Notes: generated by a model from the sequence alone, not told the origin. 31,489 bases of DNA from an uncultured Clostridia bacterium (GCA_910589115.1 CAJUSB010000029.1:1-31489), one strand, 5' to 3'. Counted from the first letter of the stretch, positions 7,380-16,536 are shown. Made by a program: numbers and translations.

Positions 7380-10300
7380 TCAGCGGAGGACAACATTTTC
7401 CGATCCCAGGACCGCGCGTATCTTCTCTACCGCATCTATACTCTGCGATACCCACAGCCCGCGCGGCGCAAGCAGACGCTTGCCCGTGTCCTGCGGGTAA
7501 AACTGTACCGGTATCTCTCCACGGTTCTCCAGCAGAATTCCTTTTACCTGCTCAAATTCACTGCCGCCCATTGACGGTACCTTGAGATGCAGCCGCTCCG
7601 CTGCCTGCCGCGCTGCCTGCTTTCGCTTCCCGGCGCCGGAAGATGTTTCACGCTGCCCCGTTTGACGCACCAGCGCAGCAATCGTATCTGCGTCCAGCGG
7701 CCGCACTACGTCCGCTAATACCTTGGGCGCTTCATCGTCACGCGCGTCTATCCGTCCGTCCAGCAGAATTGCCGTATCCTCCTGCAATAACGCACCATGC
7801 TCCTGCAGCGTGCGCGGGAATACAACCAGCTCCAATGCACCCGATTCGTCCTCTATCTGCACATATGCCATCATGCCGCCATTCCGCGTTGTCTTCAGCC
7901 GTACAGATGTAACAACCGCCGCCAATCGTACACTCATCCCGTCCCGGTAAACCGGTGTGCCGCCACTTTCACCACTTAAATCCTCAATCAGCGTGTGTAT
8001 CTTCGCCGCCTGCGACCGCATCGCAAGCTCCCGATATTCGTCCATCGGATGTCCCGAAAGATACAGCCCCGTAATCTCCTTTTCCATCGCCAACAGCTCG
8101 CGCCGTGAGAATTCTTCTACATCCGGCAGGGCAATCCGCGCATCCTGAATCTCTTCGTTCCCCATGCCAAACAAATCAAGCTGCCCCTCTACATTGCGTC
8201 GGCGGCTGGCACTGGACGCCTCCAATACCCGTGAAGCCACCATCAGCAGCTGGCGGCGGTTCGCCCCCAGCGAATCAAACGCCCCCGCCTTAATTAAACT
8301 CTCCAGCGCCCGGCGGTTCAGGTCATAGCTGCTCAAACGGTCACAAAAATCCTGGAATGAACGATAGGCCCCGCCCTGCGTGCGCTCCTGCACAAGCTGC
8401 TTCATAAAAGCCCGCCCAACGTTCTTAATCGCAGACAGCCCGAACCGAATTGATTCACCAGAAACAGAAAATTCATCGTAAGATTCATTTACATCCGGCG
8501 GCAGCACGCGTATCCCCATATCACGCACCGCAGAAATATACTCCGATATCTTGCCCGAAAAATCAAGCACAGAGGTCAGCAGCGCCGCCATATATTCATG
8601 CGGATAATTGCATTTCAAATACGCTGTACGATATGCAACCAACGCATAGCAGACCGCATGTGATTTGTTAAAACCATAGTTCGCAAAATCCAGAATTTCG
8701 TCAAATATCTCCGCCGCAACCCGCTCGGGTACACCGCGCTTGACTGCACCGTCAATGCCTAATTCTTCATTGCCATGGATGAAGTTTATGCGTTCCTTTT
8801 CCAGCTCCTTGAATTTCTTCTTGCTCATAGCCCGGCGCACCATATCCGCCTTGCCCAGCGAGAAGCCCGCCAAAGACTGGAATACCTGCATAACCTGCTC
8901 CTGATACACCATGCAGCCATAGGTAACAGACAAAATCGGTTCCAGCAGCGGGTGCTTATAGGTCACCTTTTCCGGATGCAGCCTGCACTCCGTATAGCGC
9001 GGGATGTACTGCATCGGCCCAGGCCGGTACAACGCTATGACAGCAGTGATGTCTTCAATCGACTGCGGATGAAGGTTGACTACAACATTCGTCATTCCAG
9101 CCGATTCCAGCTGGAATACCCCCATGGTACGCCCCTGCCAAAGCATCTGATAGGTTGCCTCATCTTCCAGCGAAACCTTGTCTATCTGGAAATCAGGAAT
9201 GCGGCGCTGCACCATCTTTTCTGCGTCTGCAATGACCGTCAGGTTACGCAAACCCAAAAAGTCCATTTTCAGCAGGCCAAGCTCCTCCAGCGTGACCATG
9301 GTAAACTGTGTCACCGGCTGGCCATCGTTAACGGACAACGGAACGTAGGTATCAACCGGCTCCCGGGTAATGACCACGCCCGCCGCATGAGTAGAAGCGT
9401 GACGCGGCATCCCTTCCAAAGCACGGGCAGTATCGATCAATTTTTTGACCCGGGCGTCGCCATCATACATCTTCCGCAGTTCAGGATTGGATTTAAGCGC
9501 CTTGTCAATGGTAATATGCAGCTCCATCGGTACCTGCTTGGCGATTGCGTCTACTTCATTATATGGAACATTCAACGCACGCCCAACATCGCGTATCGCT
9601 CCCCGCGCGGCCATTGTGCCAAAAGTCACAATCTGTGCAACGCGATCCGCACCGTATTTTTCGGTGACATACTGGATAACCTCCGGGCGGCGCACATAAC
9701 AGAAATCAATATCAATATCGGGCATCGAAACGCGTTCCGGGTTCAGGAAACGTTCAAAATAAAGGTTATACGCAATCGGGTCAAGATCCGTAATATCAAG
9801 GCAGTATGAAACAATAGAGCCTGCCGCCGAACCACGCCCAGGGCCGACCGGAATACCATTACGCTTTGCATAACCGATGAAATCGGAAACGATCAGGAAA
9901 TAATCTACAAATCCCATCTGCGCAATCATATCAAGCTCATATTGCAGGCGCTCACGAATCTCTGAGCCGCCGTCCGGGTAACGCCGGGCGAACCCTTCTT
10001 CGCACAGCTTTTGCAGGTAATCCCTGGCGGTATAGCCGTCAGGAACATCAAAGCGCGGCAAATGATATTTGCCAAACTCAAACTCAACCTGGCAGCGATT
10101 GGCAATCCGAATGGTATTCTCCAGCGCCTCAGGCACGTCCGCGAACAGGGAACGCATTTCCGCCTCACTCTTGATATAGAATTCCTCGGTCTGGAACTTC
10201 ATGCGGGTGGGGTCGTCAACGGTTTTGCCCATCTGTATGGACATCAGCACATCCTGAAGGGAAGCATCCTCCCGGGTAAGGTAATGTGCGTCGTTTGTCG

Positions 10301-10907
10301 CCACAAGCGGAATGCCGGTTTCCTGCGACATGCGGATCAGCTGGCGGTTTACCTCGGCCTGTTCCGGGATTCCATGATCCTGTATTTCCAGAAAATAGTT
10401 GTTTTCCCCAAAAACACGGCGATACCACAAGGCAGTCTTTTTCGCTTCTTCATACCTGCCATCGGATATGAACCTCGGCAGCTCACCAGCCAAACAGGCA
10501 GACAGGCAGATGAGGCCCTCATGAAACTGTTCCAGCAGTTCATGGTCGATACGCGGCTTCATATAAAAACCTTCCGTAAAGCCAAGGCTGACCATGTGGA
10601 TCAGGTTGCGGTAGCCGGTCATATTCTCGCACAGCAGAATCAGGTGGCTGTGCCATTCGCCGCCGGTGTAGGTGCGGCTGCGGCGGGAACGCGGGGCGAC
10701 ATAGACCTCGCATCCGATGACGGGGTGAATATCCCGTTTTTTCGCGGCGCGGTAAAAGTCGATTGCGCCGTACATGACGCCGTGGTCAGTGACTGCGATT
10801 GCAGGCTGTCCGAGCTGTGCGACGCGGTCCATCAGCTGCTCGATGCGGCACGCGCCGTCGAGCAGGCTGTATTCGGTGTGTACGTGGAGATGGGCAAAGG
10901 CTTCCAT
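7380..10907 (-). CDS. dnaE: DNA polymerase III alpha subunit
   Basis: The 1175-residue protein is the replicative polymerase of the DnaE type. An N-terminal PHP domain carries HLHVHTEYSLLDG (residues 7-18) and TDHGVMYG (40-47). The polymerase palm has PDIDIDF (396-402), whose Asp399 and Asp401 match the catalytic pair of Escherichia coli DnaE, and the third carboxylate is in MDFLGLRN. The finger region has MVYQEQVMQV. Near residues 1000-1070 an OB-fold is recognisable (YVQIEDESGALELVVF). No DEDD exonuclease domain is inserted in the PHP domain, so it is not PolC. Its ATG overlaps the whiA stop by one base (TGATG), implying translational coupling. Followed by repeat copy B, then pfkA. Confidence 0.97.
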   Translation of the reverse strand: MEAFAHLHVHTEYSLLDGACRIEQLMDRVAQLGQPAIAVTDHGVMYGAIDFYRAAKKRDIHPVIGCEVYVAPRSRRSRTYTGGEWHSHLILLCENMTGYRNLIHMVSLGFTEGFYMKPRIDHELLEQFHEGLICLSACLAGELPRFISDGRYEEAKKTALWYRRVFGENNYFLEIQDHGIPEQAEVNRQLIRMSQETGIPLVATNDAHYLTREDASLQDVLMSIQMGKTVDDPTRMKFQTEEFYIKSEAEMRSLFADVPEALENTIRIANRCQVEFEFGKYHLPRFDVPDGYTARDYLQKLCEEGFARRYPDGGSEIRERLQYELDMIAQMGFVDYFLIVSDFIGYAKRNGIPVGPGRGSAAGSIVSYCLDITDLDPIAYNLYFERFLNPERVSMPDIDIDFCYVRRPEVIQYVTEKYGADRVAQIVTFGTMAARGAIRDVGRALNVPYNEVDAIAKQVPMELHITIDKALKSNPELRKMYDGDARVKKLIDTARALEGMPRHASTHAAGVVITREPVDTYVPLSVNDGQPVTQFTMVTLEELGLLKMDFLGLRNLTVIADAEKMVQRRIPDFQIDKVSLEDEATYQMLWQGRTMGVFQLESAGMTNVVVNLHPQSIEDITAVIALYRPGPMQYIPRYTECRLHPEKVTYKHPLLEPILSVTYGCMVYQEQVMQVFQSLAGFSLGKADMVRRAMSKKKFKELEKERINFIHGNEELGIDGAVKRGVPERVAAEIFDEILDFANYGFNKSHAVCYALVAYRTAYLKCNYPHEYMAALLTSVLDFSGKISEYISAVRDMGIRVLPPDVNESYDEFSVSGESIRFGLSAIKNVGRAFMKQLVQERTQGGAYRSFQDFCDRLSSYDLNRRALESLIKAGAFDSLGANRRQLLMVASRVLEASSASRRRNVEGQLDLFGMGNEEIQDARIALPDVEEFSRRELLAMEKEITGLYLSGHPMDEYRELAMRSQAAKIHTLIEDLSGESGGTPVYRDGMSVRLAAVVTSVRLKTTRNGGMMAYVQIEDESGALELVVFPRTLQEHGALLQEDTAILLDGRIDARDDEAPKVLADVVRPLDADTIAALVRQTGQRETSSGAGKRKQAARQAAERLHLKVPSMGGSEFEQVKGILLENRGEIPVQFYPQDTGKRLLAPRGLWVSQSIDAVEKIRAVLGSENVVLR

Positions 10908-11809
10908 CAGGAGCCGCCTCCTTCCTGTTCTGCAATTTTGAGGATACGTTTCAGCCTGTGATCCAGGCCGGGCTTGGATATGGGGGGTGAAAACATTGCG
11001 GCGAGCTCGGCCAGGCTGGCCTCGGGATATGCTACGCGGAGGTCTACGGTTTCGCGGAGATTTTCGGGGAAAATCCCAATCCCGCCGCGGGCGATTGCGG
11101 CTTCAATCGCAGCGATCTGGCGTTGAGAGGCCGCAGAAGTTTTCAAAAGATTTGCGGTCTCACAATTCACCTGACGGTTGACATGATTGCGCAGGCTTTT
11201 TTCCACTTTAGCCGCCATAATATCCATTGCGGCGCGGGACGCGCCGGTCAGCGTCAAAAAGTTCTCAATCCCAGCCGTTTCTTTGATATAAATCAGGGAA
11301 CCGGCAGTACGTTCGGTGCAGCGGGGTACGATCCCGCTGTCGAGCATGAGGCTCATAATTTCGCGGGAGAGGGGGGCATGACTAATTTTCAGTTCCAGAT
11401 GACTTTTCTTTTCGGGTCCTGCAACGGAGCCAGCCATGAGGAACGCGCCGCGCAAAAAGGCGGCTGGGCAGCAATCATTTTCGAGCAGGTTGCGATTGAG
11501 GTGATAGGTCACGCTGGGCTGAAAGTCATAACCGAACGCATTCAGGATACGGCGCAGGTCGGCAGGCTCAGTGATGTGCAGAACGAACCGGCTGCCTATT
11601 TTTCCGGGTTCGGCGGCAATGTGAAAGGCGTGTTCCAGCAAAAGCGCGGCACGTCTGGCCAGACCCGGGTGAGACGTTGCTACGCGAATCTCTGCATTAG
11701 AGAAAGCTGGTGCGCACAACAGGATACCATAAAGCTCCGCCAGCTGGCAGCAGTGTCGTTCCAGCGGAACGCGGCAAAGCTCAGCTTTAGCGGCAGCAGA
11801 AAAAGTCAC
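10907..11809 (-). CDS. whiA: DNA-binding protein WhiA
   Basis: I place the start at GTG 11809, giving a 300-residue protein beginning VTFSAAAKAEL, the usual WhiA opening, with AGAGGGG five bases upstream. An ATG 15 bases earlier with GGAGG is an alternative. The N-terminal two-thirds is the degenerate LAGLIDADG-like domain (RGAFLMAGSVAGPEKK, then SGIVPRCTERTAGSLIYIKETAGIENFL, which I give only as landmarks around residues 110-190). The C-terminal helix-turn-helix is seen in ASLAELAAMF and GLDHRLKRI. WhiA is a DNA-binding protein of Gram-positive bacteria linked to chromosome segregation and division. It is coupled to dnaE. The open frame continues upstream into repeat copy C, but that is not coding. 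Confidence 0.93.
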   Translation of the reverse strand: MTFSAAAKAELCRVPLERHCCQLAELYGILLCAPAFSNAEIRVATSHPGLARRAALLLEHAFHIAAEPGKIGSRFVLHITEPADLRRILNAFGYDFQPSVTYHLNRNLLENDCCPAAFLRGAFLMAGSVAGPEKKSHLELKISHAPLSREIMSLMLDSGIVPRCTERTAGSLIYIKETAGIENFLTLTGASRAAMDIMAAKVEKSLRNHVNRQVNCETANLLKTSAASQRQIAAIEAAIARGGIGIFPENLRETVDLRVAYPEASLAELAAMFSPPISKPGLDHRLKRILKIAEQEGGGS

Positions 11810-11836
11810 AAAAACCCCTCTTTTCATTGTCCTCCG

Positions 11837-12095
11837 CAGACAGCGCCAGGGGGCTCTGCCCTCTGGACTCCCGCCAGGTGGCTCCGCCCCCTGGACCCCC
11901 GCGCCTATGCGGCGGGCACCCCTTCGCGGGGCGCGCCAGCGGGCTCTGCCCTCTGGACTCCCGCTGGGGGCTAGCCCCCAGACCCCGAGATGCATTCGCA
12001 TCTCCACTTCGCCTGCGGGCGGGACGGGGGCTTTGGGTTCCCGCCTATCCTTTTTACCGCAATGACCGGCCCGCCAAAAGGAGGGCGGCCCGGTC
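11837..12095 (+). repeat. Dispersed modular intergenic repeat, copy C (reversed)
   Basis: Read on the plus strand it has three GGGCTCTGCCCTCTGG-type units, the GGGGGCTAGCCCCC hairpin, GAGATGC…GCATCTC, the CGCCTGCGGGCGGGACGGGG box, and the hairpin at 12064-12095 (imperfect: GACCGGCCCGCC against GGGCGGCCCGGTC). It lies between rapZ and whiA (both minus) and reads against them. This is the only copy whose unit end meets a gene start (whiA ribosome binding site) rather than a stop codon. Confidence 0.85.
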
Positions 12096-12124
12096 GGCTG
12101 ACTGCAAAGTATTCTTTTCGTTTT

Positions 12125-12982
12125 TTAGCGGTTATAATCACGATGGAGCATTGATACCCGATAACCGCCCTCTCGGATATGCTTGCCAAGCGCTTCTGCG
12201 ATCGCCACAGAACGATGCTTGCCGCCGGTACAGCCAATGCAAATTGAAACAGTCGTTTTCCCTTCTGACACATATCTTGGCAGCAGGAAATCCACCAACG
12301 CACCTAAATGAGACATTAACGCATCTGCCGTTCCGTTTTGAAATACGTAATCCCGCACAGCCTGCTCCGTCCCGTTATGTTCACGAAGGCTGATTTCATA
12401 ATAAGGATTCGGCAGAAACCGCACGTCAAATACCAGGTCAGATTCAGGCGGGATACCATATTTGAATCCAAATGACTCTACCGCGACCTCAAACAGCTCA
12501 TCCCGGTCACTGGATGAAAAGATATTGATAATTCTTTCCCGCAGTCCAGCCGCTGAAAGCCGGGTCGTATCTATCACATAATCTGCCTTTCCGCGAATCC
12601 CTTCCAACAATGATCGCTCCTGCTGGATTGCTGTCAGCATCCCAATACCGTTTTCCATCAGAGGGTGCTTTCGGCGGGTTTCCTTGAATCGGTTTATAAG
12701 CGTACTTGTATCTGTATCAAGAAACAGGATTTCAACCTCACAGCCCATTGCTTTGATTGCATCCAACGAAACAAACAGCTGGTCAAAGTTACCACCTGCC
12801 CGCACATCGGTACACAGCGCTACCCGTTCATAGCGTTCAGCTGCATTCAGACAGACTTCCGCAAAGGTCGGGATCAGCGCAACCGGAAGGTTGTCCACAC
12901 AATAATAGCCGAGGTCCTCCATAGACGCAACGGCCCGGCTCTTGCCTGCACCAGACATGCCGGAGATAATCAGAAAATACAT
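12125..12982 (-). CDS. rapZ: RapZ/YvcJ-family nucleotide-binding protein
   Basis: The 285-residue protein opens MYFLIISGMSGAGKS, with a Walker A motif at residues 8-15. A Walker B-type segment follows (ALCTDVRAGG), and the C-terminal domain carries CIGCTGGKHRSV, characteristic of RapZ/YvcJ. The family are P-loop proteins hydrolysing ATP/GTP; in Escherichia coli RapZ is an RNase E adaptor for GlmZ decay, while in Firmicutes (YvcJ) the role is less clear. I chose ATG 12982 because GGGGGAA precedes it and family members begin there; an open frame runs 11 codons further. It follows murB by 86 bases and is separated from whiA by repeat copy C, at the position where yvcK usually lies. Confidence 0.93.
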   Translation of the reverse strand: MYFLIISGMSGAGKSRAVASMEDLGYYCVDNLPVALIPTFAEVCLNAAERYERVALCTDVRAGGNFDQLFVSLDAIKAMGCEVEILFLDTDTSTLINRFKETRRKHPLMENGIGMLTAIQQERSLLEGIRGKADYVIDTTRLSAAGLRERIINIFSSSDRDELFEVAVESFGFKYGIPPESDLVFDVRFLPNPYYEISLREHNGTEQAVRDYVFQNGTADALMSHLGALVDFLLPRYVSEGKTTVSICIGCTGGKHRSVAIAEALGKHIREGGYRVSMLHRDYNR

Positions 12983-13068
12983 CAGTTTCCCCCACTTTTT
13001 TACATTCCTACCCAATATTCATACTACACATTTTTAAGCAATTTGACAGGCTTTTAACAAGGCATAAA

Positions 13069-13968
13069 CTAAATAATTCGCACCTCGCACTGTAGCGAAA
13101 CGCCAAAGGCAGCGAGTACGCGCGATTGCACGGTTTCTATCAGGCGCAGCATATCGTCAGCTGTCGCGCCGCCGCGGTTAATCAGGAACCCAGCGTGTTT
13201 TTCAGATACCTGTGCCCCGCCAATCGAATAGCCTTTCAGGCCGCATTCCTCAATCAGCTGTCCTGCAAAGTATCCCTCCGGCCGCTTGAAGGTCGAACCG
13301 GCCGATGGAAATTCCAACGGCTGCTTGTCGCGCCTGCGGGCGGCAAGGTCGTCCATCCGTGCACGAATCGCCTCTGGCGCATCCGGATGCAGACTCATGC
13401 ACGCTGACAAAACCATCCACTCCGGATGTGCCTTATAAACACTTTCCCGATATGCAAACGCGTGCGCCTCACCGGTGAGTGTCCCCTCGGAACCATCCGG
13501 CTGTACATAGTCCGTACGGGTGACAATATCTGCCATTGTTCCGCTATAAGCGCCCGCATTCATAAACACAGCACCGCCCAGGCTGCCGGGAATCCCGGCG
13601 GCAAACTCCACACCGGCCAAACCGTGCGCCTGCGCTGCTGCCGCGACCTGCGCAAGCCCCGCTCCCGCCTGCGCGAAAAGCTGCGTGCCCTTCACACTCA
13701 CGCGGGATTGACCCAATGTGCAGAGCACAACACCCGGAATGCCTTCATCCCGCACGAGAAGGTTTGAACCACGTCCGATCACTGTTATCTGTTCGCCCGT
13801 GCTGTGCAGCGCGGACAACAGTCCGCCCAGCGGGGTCTCCGGCGTGACGTTGATAAAGTACCTCGCCGGTCCGCCAATACGAAAAGTCGTGTGGAGACTC
13901 ATCGGTTCCTGCTCCAAAAGCGCAATGGTATCTGCAAATGGTTCCAGCGCCGCTTTCACCCGCTCCAT
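13069..13968 (-). CDS. murB: UDP-N-acetylenolpyruvoylglucosamine reductase
   Basis: This 299-residue protein is a type II MurB. The FAD-binding half contains TTFRIGGPARYF (about residues 27-38), IGRGSNLLV (64-72) and AAGIPGSLGGAVFMNAGAYS (123-142). The catalytic triad is visible: Arg174 in YRESVYK, the proton donor Ser225 in SAGSTFKRP, and Glu295 in CEVRII at the end. MurB uses NADPH to reduce the enolpyruvyl group, completing UDP-MurNAc synthesis for peptidoglycan. The start is ATG 13968 behind AGGAGG; a TTG just upstream is in frame but less well spaced. It is the first gene of the murB–rapZ–whiA–dnaE series on the minus strand. Confidence 0.96.
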   Translation of the reverse strand: MERVKAALEPFADTIALLEQEPMSLHTTFRIGGPARYFINVTPETPLGGLLSALHSTGEQITVIGRGSNLLVRDEGIPGVVLCTLGQSRVSVKGTQLFAQAGAGLAQVAAAAQAHGLAGVEFAAGIPGSLGGAVFMNAGAYSGTMADIVTRTDYVQPDGSEGTLTGEAHAFAYRESVYKAHPEWMVLSACMSLHPDAPEAIRARMDDLAARRRDKQPLEFPSAGSTFKRPEGYFAGQLIEECGLKGYSIGGAQVSEKHAGFLINRGGATADDMLRLIETVQSRVLAAFGVSLQCEVRII

Positions 13969-13991
13969 CAAATCCCTCCTGTGGAAATAGT

Positions 13992-14006
13992 CTATACTCA
14001 GTATAG
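13992..14006. promoter_or_regulatory. Palindrome at the murB promoter region
   Basis: CTATACT-C-AGTATAG is a perfect inverted repeat with 7-base arms. On the minus strand it contains TATACT, a possible murB -10 box, about 25 bases before the murB start. The -35 is unclear. It could be an operator or a chance symmetry. Confidence 0.35.
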
Positions 14007-14104
14007 CATCACGGCGCGATAAAATCCATAAAAAATTTTTTTCCTATCGCAAATACCGTCCCCCCTCCCCACATACCCGCTCGGGGACAGTGGCAAAATG
14101 GGGG

Positions 14105-14133
14105 TTTTCATTTTTGCGCGAATGTGATATACT
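14105..14133 (+). promoter_or_regulatory. Promoter of the M24 peptidase–degV operon
   Basis: A weak -35 TTTTCA (14105-14110) is 17 bases from TATACT (14128-14133), which is preceded by TGA, giving an extended -10. The start of transcription would be near 14140, making a leader of about 100 bases. Confidence 0.6.
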
Positions 14134-14152
14134 GTGGAAAGAAAACAGACCT

Positions 14153-14213
14153 GCCCGCAGCCTGACTGGAAGTGTCCCCGCCAGCCGGTGCGCTCCCTTT
14201 TTTCAGGCCGGGC
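14153..14213 (+). other. Structured leader upstream of the M24 peptidase
   Basis: GCCCG-CA-GCCTGA (14153-14165) can pair with TCAGGC-CGGGC (14203-14213), eleven pairs with a 2-base bulge, enclosing a CTGG/CCAG mini-stem. It lies wholly in the predicted leader, about 12 bases before the AAGGAG box. I cannot assign it to a riboswitch family. Confidence 0.4.
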
Positions 14214-14238
14214 CGAGCTATCGAAGGAGTTTTGATTT

Positions 14239-15429
14239 ATGCAGCATCGAATCCCAAAGGAAGAGCTGGAAACCCGTCTCGCTGCGCTGCGCGCGGCACT
14301 CACACAGCAGGACCCTGCATGGCAGATGGTGATTCTGCACGACAAAATCAGTATGTATTATTATACCGGCACCATGCAGGTGGGCGCATTCGTGGCAACG
14401 CCTGATTCAGCTGTCCTTTGGGTACGGCGCGACCTTGGCCGGGCACAGGCGGAATCCTTATTCCCGGAGATTCGTCCGATGAAAAGTTTCCGCACGCTGT
14501 CCGAAGCCTACCCCGTGCCGCAGGCGGTATGGCTGGAGAAAAAAAAGACGACCCTTGACTGGCTGGATCTGGTACGCAAATACCTGCCGTTTTCAGAAAT
14601 CCATTCGGCAGACGGCATTCTCTCATCGCTGCGTGCACAGAAAAGCCCCTATGAAATCTCCCTGATGCGGGAAGCCGGGACCATTCATGCCGAAGTCCTG
14701 CAAAGTATTGCGCCCAGCCTGTGCCACGAGGGCATCAGTGAGGCCGCACTTGGCGGGGAAATTTATACCGAGCTGGTCCGGCGGGGTTCCATGGGTATTT
14801 CCCGTTTCAACCAGCCGCTGGGGGAAGATGTTGCCGGGCTTGTTGCTTTCTCTGAAAATGCACTGCGCACCACAGCTTTTGATGGGCCGGGCGGTACGGC
14901 AGGCACCTGCACAGCAATGCAGGGCATTGGATCATCCACACGCACCCTGCGGAAAAATGACCTGATTTTCCTGGATATCCCCGCCGGACGGGAGGGCTAT
15001 CACACGGATAAATCCATTGTCTTCCATATGGGCCCACTGTCCGCAAACCCCAAAGGGGCGCATATTCGTGCGGCCTATGATTACTGCCTTGCAATGGAAC
15101 GGGAAATTGCTGCCCGTCTGGCGCCCGGCGCAGTGCCTGAAACGGTGTACCATGACATTCTGTCGAATCTCGACCCCGCATATGCAGAGGGCTTTATGAA
15201 CGGTGGGAAATTCCTTGGCCATTCCATTGGGCTGATGATGGACGAGCCGCCGGTACTGGCACATGGCTTCCGCGAACCAATCAGGGCCGGCATGACCTTT
15301 GCTGTTGAACCCAAAATTGCACTGCCGGGAATCGGTCTTGTCGGCACAGAAAACACCTATCTTGTACGGGAAAACGGTGCTGCCGAACCCATGAACGGCG
15401 GCCCGCAGGAGCTTCTTGAAATTCTGTAA
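14239..15429 (+). CDS. M24-family metallopeptidase (Xaa-Pro aminopeptidase-like)
   Basis: The 396-residue protein has an N-terminal creatinase-like domain (about residues 1-135) and a C-terminal pita-bread catalytic domain. All five metal ligands are present: Asp246 in FLDIPAG, Asp257 in GYHTDKS, His328 in GHSIGL, Glu357 in AVEPK and Glu371 in TENTY. Such enzymes cleave the N-terminal residue before proline, usually with two manganese or cobalt ions; some relatives are creatinases or ectoine hydrolases, so the substrate is not proven. The start ATG 14239 follows AAGGAG nine bases upstream. It is co-transcribed with the DegV gene, 13 bases downstream. Confidence 0.88.
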   Translation: MQHRIPKEELETRLAALRAALTQQDPAWQMVILHDKISMYYYTGTMQVGAFVATPDSAVLWVRRDLGRAQAESLFPEIRPMKSFRTLSEAYPVPQAVWLEKKKTTLDWLDLVRKYLPFSEIHSADGILSSLRAQKSPYEISLMREAGTIHAEVLQSIAPSLCHEGISEAALGGEIYTELVRRGSMGISRFNQPLGEDVAGLVAFSENALRTTAFDGPGGTAGTCTAMQGIGSSTRTLRKNDLIFLDIPAGREGYHTDKSIVFHMGPLSANPKGAHIRAAYDYCLAMEREIAARLAPGAVPETVYHDILSNLDPAYAEGFMNGGKFLGHSIGLMMDEPPVLAHGFREPIRAGMTFAVEPKIALPGIGLVGTENTYLVRENGAAEPMNGGPQELLEIL

Positions 15430-15442
15430 AAGGGGGAGCCTC

Positions 15443-16516
15443 ATGAAAAAGTTTGTATTATATAGAAAACGATGGTATCTTGCCAACGTTAAGTTAGATA
15501 TGTTCATCTCTATTTTGTATGTAAATATAGCAAACTTAAAAAGTGTTCCGATTGAAATATTTGCAGAAATCTTAAATGTATTTATGATTGTAAGAAATAT
15601 CCGGCAAAACTCTGACGTTTTCTATATAGTCGCAAATTCAACCATTGACGAAACCGCAGCATACTACGCAGAGCATGACATCCGATGCGCAAGCCTGTCT
15701 TTCACGATAGACGGTCAGACCATCAAAGAGGATTTCGGCGCAACGCTGCCGTTCCATGATTTTTTTGAAAAGCTGCGCGAAGGAAAGCAAAGCACCACCT
15801 CACAGGCACAGATGAGCGACTATTTGACCATCTTCCGCGAAGCCTGCGAGAGTGGGCTTGACGTTGTATATATCGGCTTTTCATCCGGCCTTTCCGGTTC
15901 GTTTCAGGCGGGCTGCATGGCCGCGCTGGAGGTAGGCAAAGACTATCCAGAGCGCACCATCCGGTGTGTGGACACGCTGGCAGCAGCAGGCGGGGAATGC
16001 ATTCTCGTTGAACGCGCCTGGCAGCTGCGCGACCTTGGCAAAACCGCCGATGAATGCGCCGCCGAAATTGAAGCACTCCGGCAGCATGTTGTCCATCTGA
16101 TTACAGTGGACGACCTGAACCACCTCTGGCGCGGCGGGCGTGTTTCCCGCACGTCTGCCGTACTGGGAACGCTGGTCGGCATCAAACCAGTCATCTATCT
16201 TGACAACGAAGGAAAACTACAGGTCTGCCACAAAATCCGCGGCCGGAAACAGGCCCTGGAATACCTTGGCGATGAACTTCTCCGACAGGTAGAGGCCACA
16301 GAATCCGCAGGCCAGAGCACCCCCAATGCACGCGAACAAACTATCCGCATCAGTCATGGCGACTGCGAATCGGACGCCCTTTACCTGGCAGATTATCTCC
16401 GCTCACACGGCCTCAAAAATATAGAAGTCCGCATGATAGACACCGTAATCGGTTCTCATACCGGCCCTGGAGTTATCGCCTTATTCGGCATCGGTCAGGA
16501 ACGCCGCCCCTTCTAA
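15443..16516 (+). CDS. DegV-family fatty-acid-binding protein with N-terminal extension
   Basis: From about residue 58 (DVFYIVANSTIDETAAYY) onward this 357-residue protein is a typical DegV: FIGFSSGLSGSFQAG-type lipid-site loop, TVDDLNHLWRGGRVS, and IGSHTGPGVIALFG at the end. DegV proteins bind one fatty acid; some are FakB subunits that present it to fatty acid kinase FakA. No FakA is in the window. Usual length is about 280-300; here some 57 extra residues precede the domain, encoded by a strikingly AT-rich stretch (about 15450-15615) unlike the rest of the gene. The start is ATG 15443 behind AAAGGGGGAG, 13 bases after the M24 stop. The extension is hydrophobic and basic and may be an inserted segment. 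Confidence 0.85.
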   Translation: MKKFVLYRKRWYLANVKLDMFISILYVNIANLKSVPIEIFAEILNVFMIVRNIRQNSDVFYIVANSTIDETAAYYAEHDIRCASLSFTIDGQTIKEDFGATLPFHDFFEKLREGKQSTTSQAQMSDYLTIFREACESGLDVVYIGFSSGLSGSFQAGCMAALEVGKDYPERTIRCVDTLAAAGGECILVERAWQLRDLGKTADECAAEIEALRQHVVHLITVDDLNHLWRGGRVSRTSAVLGTLVGIKPVIYLDNEGKLQVCHKIRGRKQALEYLGDELLRQVEATESAGQSTPNAREQTIRISHGDCESDALYLADYLRSHGLKNIEVRMIDTVIGSHTGPGVIALFGIGQERRPF

Positions 16517-16536
16517 TCCCCCAAATATAACAATTA

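Noticed and set aside
8775..9809. 344-codon open frame on the plus strand opposite dnaE
   Set aside because: It lies wholly antisense to conserved dnaE codons, is His/Arg-rich as expected of a shadow frame, and has no recognisable domain or ribosome binding site. The 10011-10961 plus-strand frame is rejected for the same reasons.
11810..12007. In-frame N-terminal extension of whiA to 366 codons
   Set aside because: The extra codons are a translation of repeat copy C, start without a ribosome binding site, and lie outside the known WhiA N-terminus. The GTG at 11809 with AGAGGGG gives the standard length.
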